Shown: piece by piece, positions 7,224-16,150 of the stretch
Position numbering within the stretch: the first letter of the stretch is position 1
How the letters are laid out: each line of letters opens with the position of its first letter
NCBI GenBank assembly: GCA_016928395.1
Contig: JAFGKV010000138.1
Span: 1-49,460 of the forward strand
Direction: 5' to 3'
Origin: Candidatus Fermentibacterota bacterium
Lineage (GTDB): Bacteria > JAFGKV01
Length of the DNA stretch: 49,460 nucleotides
The notes under the pieces: generated by a model
What the model was told of the DNA's origin: nothing
Database searches by the model: none
The model's input: the letters and a program-made list of their open reading frames with translations, nothing else
Made by a program: the position numbers and the translations under genes

Positions 7224-8366
7224 TCATCGCCACCACCTTCGCAGCCCCTCAGCAAGCACCTCGCCCAGCACATCCAGGGAGTATCTCTCCTCGATCCGGG
7301 ATCGTGCGGCCCTGCCCACCGACTCCCGCATCTTCTCATCAACCGCCAGCGCTATAAGGTGCTCGGCGAGGGTTGCGTCGTCTCCTGCGACGAAACCGCT
7401 TGTCCCATGCTCCACTATGTGCGCTGCTTCACCACCCATGACGACCACCGCCAATCCGGCGGCCATGTATTCGAAAAGCTTAGTCGGGCTCTTCCCCTTG
7501 TGCCACGAATCGTCGTGGGCGCAAGGCAACACGCCTATGTCGGCCCGCGCCAGTTCGCCGGGCATGGCATCCGGCGGAATCCAACCCGGGAAATCCACAT
7601 GATCCAGAAGCCCCATCGACTCTGCGCTGCGGTGGACTTCCTCCATGTAGGCTCCGCCGCCGATGATGCGAACACGCACGTCGGGTCGGGCGAGAATCAC
7701 CGCCGGAAGTGCCCGCAACAGGAGGAGCACATTGTCGCGGATCATCTTCCCCCAGACGACGCCGTTCCACAGAATGACGACCCCGGGGTGAGGGGTGGCG
7801 CGGGGCTGGAATCGCGCGGCGTCCACCCCGGTCGGCACGTAGACGACTCGATCGGTGAACTCGGAGAGCCGCTCCACCAAAAACCGGCTGGCGCCCACCG
7901 CGAAGATCGCACGTTGCGCAACACGGCAGAGAATCCTCTCGGGATTTTCGGAGCCGAACAACGATCTGGTCAGACGGGGATCCTTGAACCCACAGAAGAG
8001 GGGAACGCCGTATGGATCGGTCCCCACCTCCCAATCGTCGTAGTCGAGCACATAGGGCGCCCCGGTCAGGCGATGCACCAGCAACGCGGCCAGAGCATGG
8101 TAGTGGATCTTCTGCACGTACAGAAGCGCCTGAGGCCGAAGCAGTAGACGAAGGGCGGCGACGAGGATAAGCCAAAGCCGATGTGGATCAGACAGGCCGT
8201 ACATTGCCGCCTCCGGCACCCGCGGTGCAAGACGGTCGTGGAGCGAGAACACCTGCGTGCGGTAGCCGTGCGCAGCCAGCACCTCCGCGAATCGGTAGCA
8301 CCGCACCCGCGTGTGCGGATACTCAAAGCCGCTCAGCCCGATGAATCGAACGGTTCCGCGACTCAC
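7224..8366 (-). CDS. Family 4 glycosyltransferase
   Basis: This cytoplasmic GT-B enzyme (380 residues) would transfer a sugar from a nucleotide-sugar donor. The N-terminal Rossmann domain opens with VRFIGLSGFEYPHTRVRCYR. The C-terminal donor domain contains ILWNGVVWGKMIRDNVLLLL and the GT4 E-x7-E region SPTKLFEYMAAGLAVVVMGG followed by HIVEHG. GTG at 8366 forms a GTGA overlap with the stop of the upstream glycosyltransferase gene, a sign of coupling. It belongs to a run of five glycosyltransferases, so it probably builds a surface glycan or glycoprotein glycan. Donor and acceptor cannot be read from sequence. Confidence 0.85.
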   Translation of the reverse strand: MSRGTVRFIGLSGFEYPHTRVRCYRFAEVLAAHGYRTQVFSLHDRLAPRVPEAAMYGLSDPHRLWLILVAALRLLLRPQALLYVQKIHYHALAALLVHRLTGAPYVLDYDDWEVGTDPYGVPLFCGFKDPRLTRSLFGSENPERILCRVAQRAIFAVGASRFLVERLSEFTDRVVYVPTGVDAARFQPRATPHPGVVILWNGVVWGKMIRDNVLLLLRALPAVILARPDVRVRIIGGGAYMEEVHRSAESMGLLDHVDFPGWIPPDAMPGELARADIGVLPCAHDDSWHKGKSPTKLFEYMAAGLAVVVMGGEAAHIVEHGTSGFVAGDDATLAEHLIALAVDEKMRESVGRAARSRIEERYSLDVLGEVLAEGLRRWWR

Positions 8367-9556
8367 GCCGGCCGTTGGAGGGCCCTTCGGTAGGCCTGTT
8401 CAAGGTTGGCGGCCACGGCCCCCCATCCGTGCAGCCGTTCAGCGCGTTCTCTCGCCCGAAGGCCGAGTTCCTCCCTGCGAAAAGGATCCTCGAGCAGATC
8501 GCAGATGGCGTCGCTGAGCGCAGGGATGTCACCTGCAGGCACCAGAACCCCCACCTGATCTATCATCTTCTGCACTTCGCCCACCGCGCTGGCAACGATC
8601 GCCTTTCCCGCGGCCAAATACTCCACCACCTTGAGCGGGCTCTTGGCTCGCGTCGCCTCATTGTCGTCAAAGCACGCCACCGCCACATCCGCCGCCGCCA
8701 CATACTCAGGAACCTCGGCGTACGGGACGGCACCGGTGAACACCACGTTTTGGACTATGTGCAGGGTGGATGCCAATTCCTCAAGCTCCGGAAGACGCCA
8801 GCCTGCGCCAACGACCACCAGCCTTGCGTCCGGATGCCTAGTTAAGATCAGCTTTCCTGCCTGAAGAAACTGCCCGACGTACTGGGTCGCGTGGAGTTGG
8901 CCGAGGTAGAGCACGACGGGGCCCGCCCCGTCCAGTCTCGCCCGGATCCGCTCCCCGGAGACTGCGGGGTTGAAGGCCACTAGATCCGCACCCACCGGCG
9001 CGCGAAAAATCCGGTCCTTGGGCACGCCGGCCTTCAAGGCCAACGCCTCCAAGAGACCGCTGGCCACGGAAACCGTGTCTACCAGCCCGGGCAGCCGCTC
9101 TTCCATCCATCGAAGCCAGCCAGGCGCCTTCCCGCCGGTCTCGATGTCCTGGATCTTGTACTCCCAGTCATCCCAGTCGTAGTGGATGGGCAGCCTATTG
9201 AGGTACGCGGCCCACAGCGCCGGTATGGCTGCATGGGGCATGCACTTCTGCACATGCACCACGTCGCAGGCCCGCGCCATTTTCGCCAGATGCGCAGTAT
9301 TGCGGACCAGCGCGCTCACGTTTCTGCCCAGCTCCACCAACTCTACTCCAGGCAAACCACTGCCTCTCTGGCGGCGGGTCGCCCCCAAACGATGGTAGGC
9401 CAGAATCACCCTGTGACCCTGACGAGCCAACTCCTCAGCGAGAAAGCGAATGCGCACCGTCCACGGCTCCTGGGGTGAGTAGAGATCGTGGGGGTGCACC
9501 ATCAGAATGCTGAGGCGCGGAGCATTTTCGCCCGATGCCCCAGTGCGTCTTTCCAC
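8363..9556 (-). CDS. Family 4 glycosyltransferase
   Basis: The 397-residue protein has a GT-B layout. The N-terminal domain starts LSILMVHPHDLYSPQEPWTV, and the C-terminal donor domain has VVLYLGQLHATQYVGQFLQA followed by the E-x7-E region SPLKVVEYLAAGKAIVASAV. GTG at 9556 is chosen because AAGGAG lies 7 nt upstream, which is far better than the ATG at 9502. This gives a 55-bp overlap with the upstream gene. Its sequence is similar in plan to the next glycosyltransferase downstream but clearly different. Confidence 0.86.
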   Translation of the reverse strand: MERRTGASGENAPRLSILMVHPHDLYSPQEPWTVRIRFLAEELARQGHRVILAYHRLGATRRQRGSGLPGVELVELGRNVSALVRNTAHLAKMARACDVVHVQKCMPHAAIPALWAAYLNRLPIHYDWDDWEYKIQDIETGGKAPGWLRWMEERLPGLVDTVSVASGLLEALALKAGVPKDRIFRAPVGADLVAFNPAVSGERIRARLDGAGPVVLYLGQLHATQYVGQFLQAGKLILTRHPDARLVVVGAGWRLPELEELASTLHIVQNVVFTGAVPYAEVPEYVAAADVAVACFDDNEATRAKSPLKVVEYLAAGKAIVASAVGEVQKMIDQVGVLVPAGDIPALSDAICDLLEDPFRREELGLRARERAERLHGWGAVAANLEQAYRRALQRPA

Positions 9557-11106
9557 TTCCTCACTCCTTGTGCAGCCAGATGCTCAATGCCAACCATGGT
9601 GAATCCCATCAGCAATGCCCAACGGGAGAGACCGCGGCGGGGTCTGACCCGCTCAGCGCGCACCTCATCGGGTCCTTGCATTAGAACCTGAAGCGAACGG
9701 TAGAGCCGGTATGGCACGGAGCGCCGGACCCGAGCCAACCGGTCTTCCGCGGCCGACAAGCTGGTGGACAAACCGTGCACCTTCTCTTCGGCTTCGGAGA
9801 GCCGCTCCTCAGCGGCTTGCAGACGCCGGTTCGCGTCAATCAGCCACCCATCACGATCGCGCACATCCTTGCGCAAGTGCTCGAGTTCAGCTTCGGCATT
9901 GCCCAAGCCTTTGTACACTTTCACCAACTCCCCGACCATTCGCTGTTCCAATGAGAGTGTCTTCGGTCGAATCGCCGGTGCAGCGCAGAAATCGTACAAG
10001 GGCACGGGATGATCCTCCCACGTATCAACCAGCGCCGTTGCCCGTGCACTCTGAGCCTCCCACTCATCCATCGCGGCAACCGCCGCCAGCACCGCTGCCC
10101 GCACCGCATCCCCGTTCGTAGGGTCCACCTCCCACCCTGCGCCGGCTGCGGTGATGACCGGAGCCAGTTCGAGGTAGTTGCTCAGAAGCGTCGGAAGTCC
10201 TCGCCAGAGATAGTGGTACACCCGGGTAGGCGCGGCCAGGAAACGCTCAATGTTGGGAAGAGACAGATCGACGCCCACATGGGCGGTGGCGAGCAGATCA
10301 TTGAGCTGGTCCCATCGGAGAAGGTCACGGTGGACAACGCGGGGATGTTGAAGAAGCTCCTTGGGCCATGCCGGGGCTTCCCCGGGAAAGACCCCCTGTT
10401 TCCACTGGGGATGAGGCCCACCCACGATCGTGAGCCTGCCGCGGCCCACCTCATCCAGGGCGGCCAGTAGTCTCATAAGCGCCGGGGTGGGATTCTGCCA
10501 CGGCCAGAAGATGCCGGCAGCCACGAAGTGAGGCTCTCCCTCCGGTCGAACTCGCGCCACCTTCGCCCCGGGCGGCATGGTCAGAGGTGCGACATGCACC
10601 GGCGCCCGATCCGGTTGTACACCCGCCTGGAGGAGCCACGGCAGAAAATAGGCCAATTGGCGTTGGCTTCCGCACAGGAAGAAGTCTCCCAGGAACAATG
10701 CCCGCATCTTTCGCGCGACGAGGCTCTCCCAATGCACCGATGAGTAGTAGAGATTCTCCAGTAGAAGGGGACCATACAGGTCGATGATCAAAGGGACATT
10801 CAGACCATCCAGCATGCTGGCCAGAGGCCACTGGATGGTCAAGACCACGTCGGGGGCAGTATCACGCACGACGGCCATGAGCTCCCCGGGCAGGTGGCTG
10901 ATCTCCATGGCGATCGGTGGCGCCTTGGGCATGTCGTGTAGATTCGCCCTGGGTACCGAGATCAGCACCTCGTGCCCCCTAGAGACGAGGCCCTCTGCCA
11001 GCCCCCAACACCGCACACCGCCTCCGGCAGTCGGATTGCCCCACGTCGGTGGTATATCCTGACAGAACACCAGGATTCGTCGGTGCGACACCGGGACCTC
11101 GCTCAT
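9502..11106 (-). CDS. Glycosyltransferase with C-terminal coiled coil
   Basis: Residues 1-360 resemble a GT-B (GT4-like) enzyme: RILVFCQDIPPTWGNPTAGG at the N-terminus, a donor-domain start at HFVAAGIFWPWQNPTP, and RVYHYLWRGLPTLLSNYLEL in place of the canonical E-x7-E. Residues about 385-455 are rich in Glu, Leu, Arg and Ala and read as a coiled coil. A basic tail follows (RRSVPYRLYRSL at about 461-472), then an amphipathic or membrane-peripheral C-terminus. The coiled coil suggests it assembles with partner enzymes. ATG at 11106 forms an ATGA overlap with the upstream gene. Confidence 0.72.
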   Translation of the reverse strand: MSEVPVSHRRILVFCQDIPPTWGNPTAGGGVRCWGLAEGLVSRGHEVLISVPRANLHDMPKAPPIAMEISHLPGELMAVVRDTAPDVVLTIQWPLASMLDGLNVPLIIDLYGPLLLENLYYSSVHWESLVARKMRALFLGDFFLCGSQRQLAYFLPWLLQAGVQPDRAPVHVAPLTMPPGAKVARVRPEGEPHFVAAGIFWPWQNPTPALMRLLAALDEVGRGRLTIVGGPHPQWKQGVFPGEAPAWPKELLQHPRVVHRDLLRWDQLNDLLATAHVGVDLSLPNIERFLAAPTRVYHYLWRGLPTLLSNYLELAPVITAAGAGWEVDPTNGDAVRAAVLAAVAAMDEWEAQSARATALVDTWEDHPVPLYDFCAAPAIRPKTLSLEQRMVGELVKVYKGLGNAEAELEHLRKDVRDRDGWLIDANRRLQAAEERLSEAEEKVHGLSTSLSAAEDRLARVRRSVPYRLYRSLQVLMQGPDEVRAERVRPRRGLSRWALLMGFTMVGIEHLAAQGVRKWKDALGHRAKMLRASAF

Positions 11107-12494
11107 CGTGCGCGAAGCTGACGCAGCCGGTGATACATCCTGAAGGCGGTGGTGCGCTGGATGCGAAGCAGCTCCGCGCGATCCTCTTCGAGCCCGGGGA
11201 TATCAGCCAGTATCGCCATCCGCCGCTGAAGCTCCGTGGCCGAGCCGGTTCCTCCCTGGCGCCTGGCGGCATTGTCCGGAGCGAATTCGGGAGAATCGAC
11301 CCACGCCACGAGGCGCTTGGTCGTTGCAGAGAACGAGAACTTCTCCAGCGCGAATTCCTGCGCCCTCAACCCCATCGAACGCATCCTATCCCGGTTGCGG
11401 ACAGCCCACACCAGAGCGCCCGCCAGAGCCTTGTGATCATGACAGCCAATGACGATTCCGAGCCCATGGCGTTCGATGATGCGGCTGATTTCGCTACCAT
11501 AGGTCGTGATGAGAGGCATGCCGTAGCGCATCATCGCATTGAGGCGATTCCTGGCTCCAAACTCGGTTTCGTAACAGAGGCTGTCCACATTGAGGCCTAT
11601 ATGCGCTTCGCGCATGACGCGGTCAACACGATCGGAATCGAGCCATCCCAGGAGATGGAAACGATCACGATATGCGCTGGCCTCCACTAGACCCCTGAAC
11701 CGGCGATAGGTAACGGGGTCGTGGGCGCCCAGTTCCCCTCCGGTGGACGCGAAATACAACTCAGGCACCCGATCCATCGCCAGTTCAAGACCATCCACGA
11801 GAGTGAGGGGATCGGCCCACGTGTTGAAGCCGCCCGACCAGAGCGCCCAGAGGACATTGTCCGGAACCTCGAGACCCTCCAGAGGGGAGACGACATCCCA
11901 CGGCTCTGGCGGTGGCTCAACGCCATTGGGAATATGATAAACGAACTCGTAACCGAAGGTGGGCCCGCACAGCCGGCCCACGGCGCCCAGCTCTCCTACC
12001 AGCGCGCAACGCTGGGGTGCGCTCACCGCGCTGAGAATGTCGGCTCTCATGAGAATGGGCGTCAGCTGCATCCACATCCTGAAGGGATCGTCGCCCTCTC
12101 CTACGATCCTGTGTCGGGCCTGGGCTTCACCCATGCTGTAGCCGTTGAGGTCTGCCCAGATGGGAACTGAGACGTCGGTTCTGCACGCCACCGAGGCAGC
12201 CTCCATATTCACGCCGACCACGCATGTCGGATCAGCGTCGGCAATAGCGCGGCGCATGGCAGGAATGTCGTGGAAGGAATCTGCATCCACCCGCGTGACG
12301 CTGAGAGATGGAAACTCAGGCTGGGCGTCATCGGCGTCATACGCTTCGAACATCATCTTGGCCATCAAGACGACGCGATGACCCGCATCCAGGAGGGGTT
12401 GAGTGAACTGCCATGTGCGGGTCCCCAGCCCAAAATGCTTCGTACGTCGCTCCCAGGGGAGAGGGGCCATCCCGAGGACTACAACCGTCGCCAC
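11103..12494 (-). CDS. Family 4-like glycosyltransferase
   Basis: The 463-residue GT-B protein opens VATVVVLGMAPLPWERRT and has a donor domain with WALWSGGFNTWADPLTLVDG, a HLLGWLDSDRVD segment, and GARNRLNAMMRYGMPLITTYGSE near the nucleotide site. The C-terminus ends RTTAFRMYHRLRQLRAR, similar to the tail of the neighbouring glycosyltransferase. GTG at 12494 is chosen for its GGAAGG 5 nt upstream; the open frame extends to 12560 but lacks a better start. It overlaps the upstream gene by 16 bp. Confidence 0.78.
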   Translation of the reverse strand: MATVVVLGMAPLPWERRTKHFGLGTRTWQFTQPLLDAGHRVVLMAKMMFEAYDADDAQPEFPSLSVTRVDADSFHDIPAMRRAIADADPTCVVGVNMEAASVACRTDVSVPIWADLNGYSMGEAQARHRIVGEGDDPFRMWMQLTPILMRADILSAVSAPQRCALVGELGAVGRLCGPTFGYEFVYHIPNGVEPPPEPWDVVSPLEGLEVPDNVLWALWSGGFNTWADPLTLVDGLELAMDRVPELYFASTGGELGAHDPVTYRRFRGLVEASAYRDRFHLLGWLDSDRVDRVMREAHIGLNVDSLCYETEFGARNRLNAMMRYGMPLITTYGSEISRIIERHGLGIVIGCHDHKALAGALVWAVRNRDRMRSMGLRAQEFALEKFSFSATTKRLVAWVDSPEFAPDNAARRQGGTGSATELQRRMAILADIPGLEEDRAELLRIQRTTAFRMYHRLRQLRAR

Positions 12495-14188
12495 CGGATC
12501 CTTCCTTTCACCAACCGCGTGGCAGCGGCCCAGGGCAGACGCCACCACCAGCCTCGCCATCCACGACGCAATCCCGCCATCTCCACATCTTCATGACTCC
12601 TTCCGGCGCGAAAGGCCCGTTCCGCCTTGAGGAACGGCTTCAGATCCCTCCACGTCAGATGGGACGCGACGAACCGCAACCTCCCGTGATGATACGCGGA
12701 GTAGAAATCACGACTCCCCGCGCCCAGGGTAGTGGATTCGGCGTGCCGCCCCGCCGCCCATGGCCAGTAGAGAACACGAAACCCCTGGGCCCGAGCCCAC
12801 ACACAGAAATCCGTCTCTTCATAATAGGCTGGCCAGTAGCTCTCGTCCAGACCGTCACGCATCTGAAGGGCCCGGCGCTTCACCGCCATGAGAGCGCCGG
12901 TCACGTAGTCGACGTCCCGTTGTTCAACTGGCGCAGAGGCCTCGCCACGGCCAAGGTGACGAGTGCAGTAGTTGGGAAGTATCTCTCCTCCTGCGTGCTG
13001 AATGAAGCGTCCGCGCTCGTCCCATAGCGTCGCTCCGACGACGACGGCGTCTTCATCCTCCAGGCATGCCTGCACCAGCTCCCGCAAGGCATCCGGGAAG
13101 ACAAGGACGTCGGGGTTGATTGACACGATCACTTCACCCCTGGCCAGCCGCCAACCGATGTTGAACGCGGCGGCGAAACCCAAATTCCGCCCTGTGCGCG
13201 CGACCATTGCTCCTGCGGCGTGCGCTCGCCGCGCGCTCTCATCACGCGATCCATTGTCCACCACGATGATCTCCGGCACACCATCGACGCTGGCTGCGAC
13301 GGCGCGGATGCACTCCTCCACGCGGTCTCCATGGTTGTAGGTAACCACCACCACGGTAACCGCCGGCCTGTCCGGGAGTTCGAAATCACTTCCGGGTGTG
13401 GACCTGAGAAAGGCCTCGTACAGAGGATCCATGCCGGGATTCCCTTCCGCCGTTGCCGTCCTTGGCAAAGGGTGGGCGCCCCGGGTGGCCACATAGATAT
13501 CCCGGTAGGCCGGTTCCGCCGAGTCGGCCTCGGCATAGACGTCATTGTAGGCAGTATTGAACCGCCTCAGCGCGAGTTCGGCCTGCTCCGTGGTCTCCAG
13601 GTATCTGTTCATCAGCATGGCAGGAGTCCACCGCGGGAGGTAGCCGTTGGGAAACCGGGCGAATCGCGCCCCGCAAGCCCTGAGGAGGCATTCAACCTCG
13701 GCCCGGTCCGGGACGCCGAAGGCGAAATGATCAGCAAGCCAGGGATGGGCTTTCCCATGGAGCATTCGGTAGTACTGGTCCACACAGCTCTCGGCGGCAT
13801 GGACGTCGGCGTCACCGCGGGGTACACCGAGAAACACCCAGTGCCGGGATACCCGGAACAACTCCTCCGCGAATGCCATCCGCGCGGCAGCGGGGGTATG
13901 CTCCAGTACATCGGAATTCACCACCGCATCAAACCGCGCATCCGCGAAAGGAAGGCCTACGCCATCGGCGCAGACATACCACCCCGCCCCATCCCGCGGA
14001 AGGTCCGCCACAACCACCCGGTAATCAGGGAGGAAAAACCGCAGCTCGCAGGGATGGCCACCGACATCAAGCACCCGGCCTCCGGGCGCCACGGTCTTCT
14101 CGACGAGCCGAGCCAGAGCCGCGAGACGCTGGTACCGGTCAAACTGGATGCCACGGAGTCTTGAGTTCGATGATGACAAGACTGTCAC
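12479..14188 (-). CDS. Methyltransferase-GT2 glycosyltransferase fusion
   Basis: Residues about 30-210 form a class I SAM methyltransferase: GRVLDVGGHPCEL is motif I (glycines around 43-44), and DAVVNSDVLEHTP is typical of Methyltransf_11. Residues about 275-490 form a GT2 (rhamnosyltransferase-like) domain with TVVVVTYNHGDRVEECI, IIVVDNGSRDES, NLGFAAAFNIGWRLARGEV and the INPD metal-binding position, then ESYWPAYYEETDFCVWARAQG. Together it could add and methylate a sugar, or cap a glycan chain. GTG at 14188 begins 1 nt after the ROK kinase stop and has AAGGG upstream. Substrates are unknown. Confidence 0.82.
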   Translation of the reverse strand: MTVLSSSNSRLRGIQFDRYQRLAALARLVEKTVAPGGRVLDVGGHPCELRFFLPDYRVVVADLPRDGAGWYVCADGVGLPFADARFDAVVNSDVLEHTPAAARMAFAEELFRVSRHWVFLGVPRGDADVHAAESCVDQYYRMLHGKAHPWLADHFAFGVPDRAEVECLLRACGARFARFPNGYLPRWTPAMLMNRYLETTEQAELALRRFNTAYNDVYAEADSAEPAYRDIYVATRGAHPLPRTATAEGNPGMDPLYEAFLRSTPGSDFELPDRPAVTVVVVTYNHGDRVEECIRAVAASVDGVPEIIVVDNGSRDESARRAHAAGAMVARTGRNLGFAAAFNIGWRLARGEVIVSINPDVLVFPDALRELVQACLEDEDAVVVGATLWDERGRFIQHAGGEILPNYCTRHLGRGEASAPVEQRDVDYVTGALMAVKRRALQMRDGLDESYWPAYYEETDFCVWARAQGFRVLYWPWAAGRHAESTTLGAGSRDFYSAYHHGRLRFVASHLTWRDLKPFLKAERAFRAGRSHEDVEMAGLRRGWRGWWWRLPWAAATRLVKGRIRWRRL

Positions 14189-14189
14189 C

Positions 14190-15164
14190 CTATGCCCTTT
14201 CGGGAGAATTCGGCGCCCCAACACACGCACGGAGAGAAAGCAGCCCCGCACCGATTACTCCCGCGCCCGTTCCCAACTCGGCCCGACGAATCCTCACGGT
14301 CGTGGCGACCAGATCAAGACAGCATCCTCGAATCCTGGGCTCCAGAAAACGCAGCAGGGCATCCCCCGCCTCCATGATGCCTCCACCCAGCACCAGGCAT
14401 TCCGGGTGCAGAAGGGTCAAGGCACACCCCATGCCCTGGGCAAGCCAGCCCGCCCATTCTTCCACCGCCAAACATGCGTCGGCATCGCCGCCCAGCCAGC
14501 GCTGCAGCACTGCCCGGGCATCAACGAGTCGGCCGCTCCTCTCGAAAAAGAGGCGGCTCAATGCGGGCCCCGACGCGTATTGCTCAAGACATCCGGCGCC
14601 GCCGCAGGGACAAAGCCTTCCCTGCGGGACGATCCTCATGTGACCGATTTCGCCGGATGCTCCCCCGCCCCGATACACCTCTCCCCCGAGGACGATACCC
14701 CCTCCAATGCCGGTGCCGACGGTGACGCCCAGCACTGAATCAAAGCCGCGCCCGGCACCTACCATTGCCTCCGCCAAGGCCATGGCATTGGCGTCGTTGT
14801 CACCCGCCCCGGGCAGGCCGATAAGCTCCTCGACACGGGCAATAATGGGCATGCCGCGCAGTCCGGGCATATTGGGGAGAGCGCCGGTCAGGGTTCTTGA
14901 CACGGGATCGATGGTTCCGGGACATGCTATGCCGATCGCGCACGGCGTGACACCACGATGATCCGCCTCAGCCTGCAACCCAGCGACGGCCATCGCGAGC
15001 TGCCCCATCATCGCCGTGGCTCCATCGGACGACCTGCTGGGTAGTGTGTGAAGTGATAGAAGCGTGCCGTCGCCGGAGACCAAGCCATGCTTGAGCAGCG
15101 TTCCGCCCACGTCCACGCCCATGGCCCATTGGTGGGCTAGATCGCCCGTAGGAACTCCTTCCAT
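14190..15164 (-). CDS. ROK family sugar kinase
   Basis: ROK kinases phosphorylate hexoses such as glucose, N-acetylmannosamine or N-acetylglucosamine. The protein has the phosphate-binding start GVDVGGT, the sugar-binding GDNDANAMALAE, the second ATP motif VLGVTVGTGIGGGIVLGG, and the ROK zinc motif CPCGGAGCLEQYASG. No DNA-binding domain is present, so it is an enzyme and not a repressor. Taken from ATG 15164 it has 324 residues; ATG 15122, just before GVDVGGT, is possible. It overlaps the TPR gene by 28 bp. It could supply a phosphorylated sugar for the adjacent glycosyltransferases. Confidence 0.88.
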   Translation of the reverse strand: MEGVPTGDLAHQWAMGVDVGGTLLKHGLVSGDGTLLSLHTLPSRSSDGATAMMGQLAMAVAGLQAEADHRGVTPCAIGIACPGTIDPVSRTLTGALPNMPGLRGMPIIARVEELIGLPGAGDNDANAMALAEAMVGAGRGFDSVLGVTVGTGIGGGIVLGGEVYRGGGASGEIGHMRIVPQGRLCPCGGAGCLEQYASGPALSRLFFERSGRLVDARAVLQRWLGGDADACLAVEEWAGWLAQGMGCALTLLHPECLVLGGGIMEAGDALLRFLEPRIRGCCLDLVATTVRIRRAELGTGAGVIGAGLLSLRACVGAPNSPERA

Positions 15165-16141
15165 CGGATGACTGCCAAGGCGGGATTGAGTCGTTCGCAT
15201 GCGGCAACGAATTCCCTCCTCGACTCGTGCCATCGTCCCAGAGCCACGCCGGCGCGCCCCGCACAGTACCGCGGCAGGTATGAAGTCCCATCCAGGGCAG
15301 CAGCCTGTGCTAGATCAGCCATGCTCCCGTCCGCGTCGCCGCGGAGAAGGGTGCAGACACCACGGAACAACGCAACCTGGAAGTGATTGAGGCCGCGGCG
15401 AGGCGGACGGCCCTCGATGAAGGCGCGATAGTGAGGTATCATGCCTGCCCACGCCTCCGCCTTGTCCCAGCGGTCAGCGCACATGGCCGCGGCGATCATG
15501 GTGGTCGCCCGTTTCCCGGCGCCGGGCGCGCCGGCCCACGTGCATACTTCCTGGAATGCGTCATCAGATAGGCCCCTGGCCAGGAGACGCCACACGGAAC
15601 GCTCGGGTCCCGACTTAAAGAACCATGGAGGAGGGACGCGATAACCCGGCCATCCGATGCCCACCTCATCCATGACATCCCGGATCACCGGCTTTGGCAG
15701 GGTTGCTCGCCGCGTCTCCACGAGATGGAGGGCGCGGCCCTTCAGGTCGGCATTGGCACCCTGGAGAATCCTTACCATCGTCTCGGGCGGGGGCTTCCCC
15801 TGCCACACTCCGGCCAGAAGCTCGATCCCCTGGGCCAAGGCGTTACGGCGCTGCAGGTTCGCCTGCCGTGCTTCCTCCTGTGCCTCCGGAAACCGCCGTG
15901 CGTCAAACAGAATCAACGCGGCAAAGGACCGCGGGACCGCGCTGTGTGGGCGGCGCTCGGCCACAGTGTGCAGAAACCCAAGGGCCTCGTCAACCCGGCC
16001 CGCCTCAGCGGCGGCTCGCGCATGCCAGAGGCGTGCCTTCCAGTCGGACGGATGCCGGCTCGCGTAGGCAGCCAGAAGACTCGCCGCTTCGTCATGATCG
16101 CCACGATCCAAGGCGTGGAAGCCCCTTCGGAATTCGCTCAT
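15137..16141 (-). CDS. TPR-repeat protein
   Basis: The protein has 334 residues with no signal peptide. The first 100 residues show TPR-like helical hairpins (AASLLAAYASRHPSDWKARL, AAAEAGRVDEALGFLH), and the last 80 residues show more (LLRGDADGSMADLAQAAALD). The middle has Trp-rich helices without a clear family. TPR proteins are scaffolds, so it may organise the glycosyltransferases or the platform encoded nearby; that is inference. ATG at 16141 is 9 nt after the PNPase stop. Confidence 0.68.
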   Translation of the reverse strand: MSEFRRGFHALDRGDHDEAASLLAAYASRHPSDWKARLWHARAAAEAGRVDEALGFLHTVAERRPHSAVPRSFAALILFDARRFPEAQEEARQANLQRRNALAQGIELLAGVWQGKPPPETMVRILQGANADLKGRALHLVETRRATLPKPVIRDVMDEVGIGWPGYRVPPPWFFKSGPERSVWRLLARGLSDDAFQEVCTWAGAPGAGKRATTMIAAAMCADRWDKAEAWAGMIPHYRAFIEGRPPRRGLNHFQVALFRGVCTLLRGDADGSMADLAQAAALDGTSYLPRYCAGRAGVALGRWHESRREFVAACERLNPALAVIRWKEFLRAI

Positions 16142-16150
16142 CACGCGCCG

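Noticed and set aside
6729-8147. Plus-strand open frame of about 470 codons opposite the esterase-fold and GT4 genes
   Set aside because: Antisense to two recognisable genes, no ribosome-binding site and no domain; a shadow frame.
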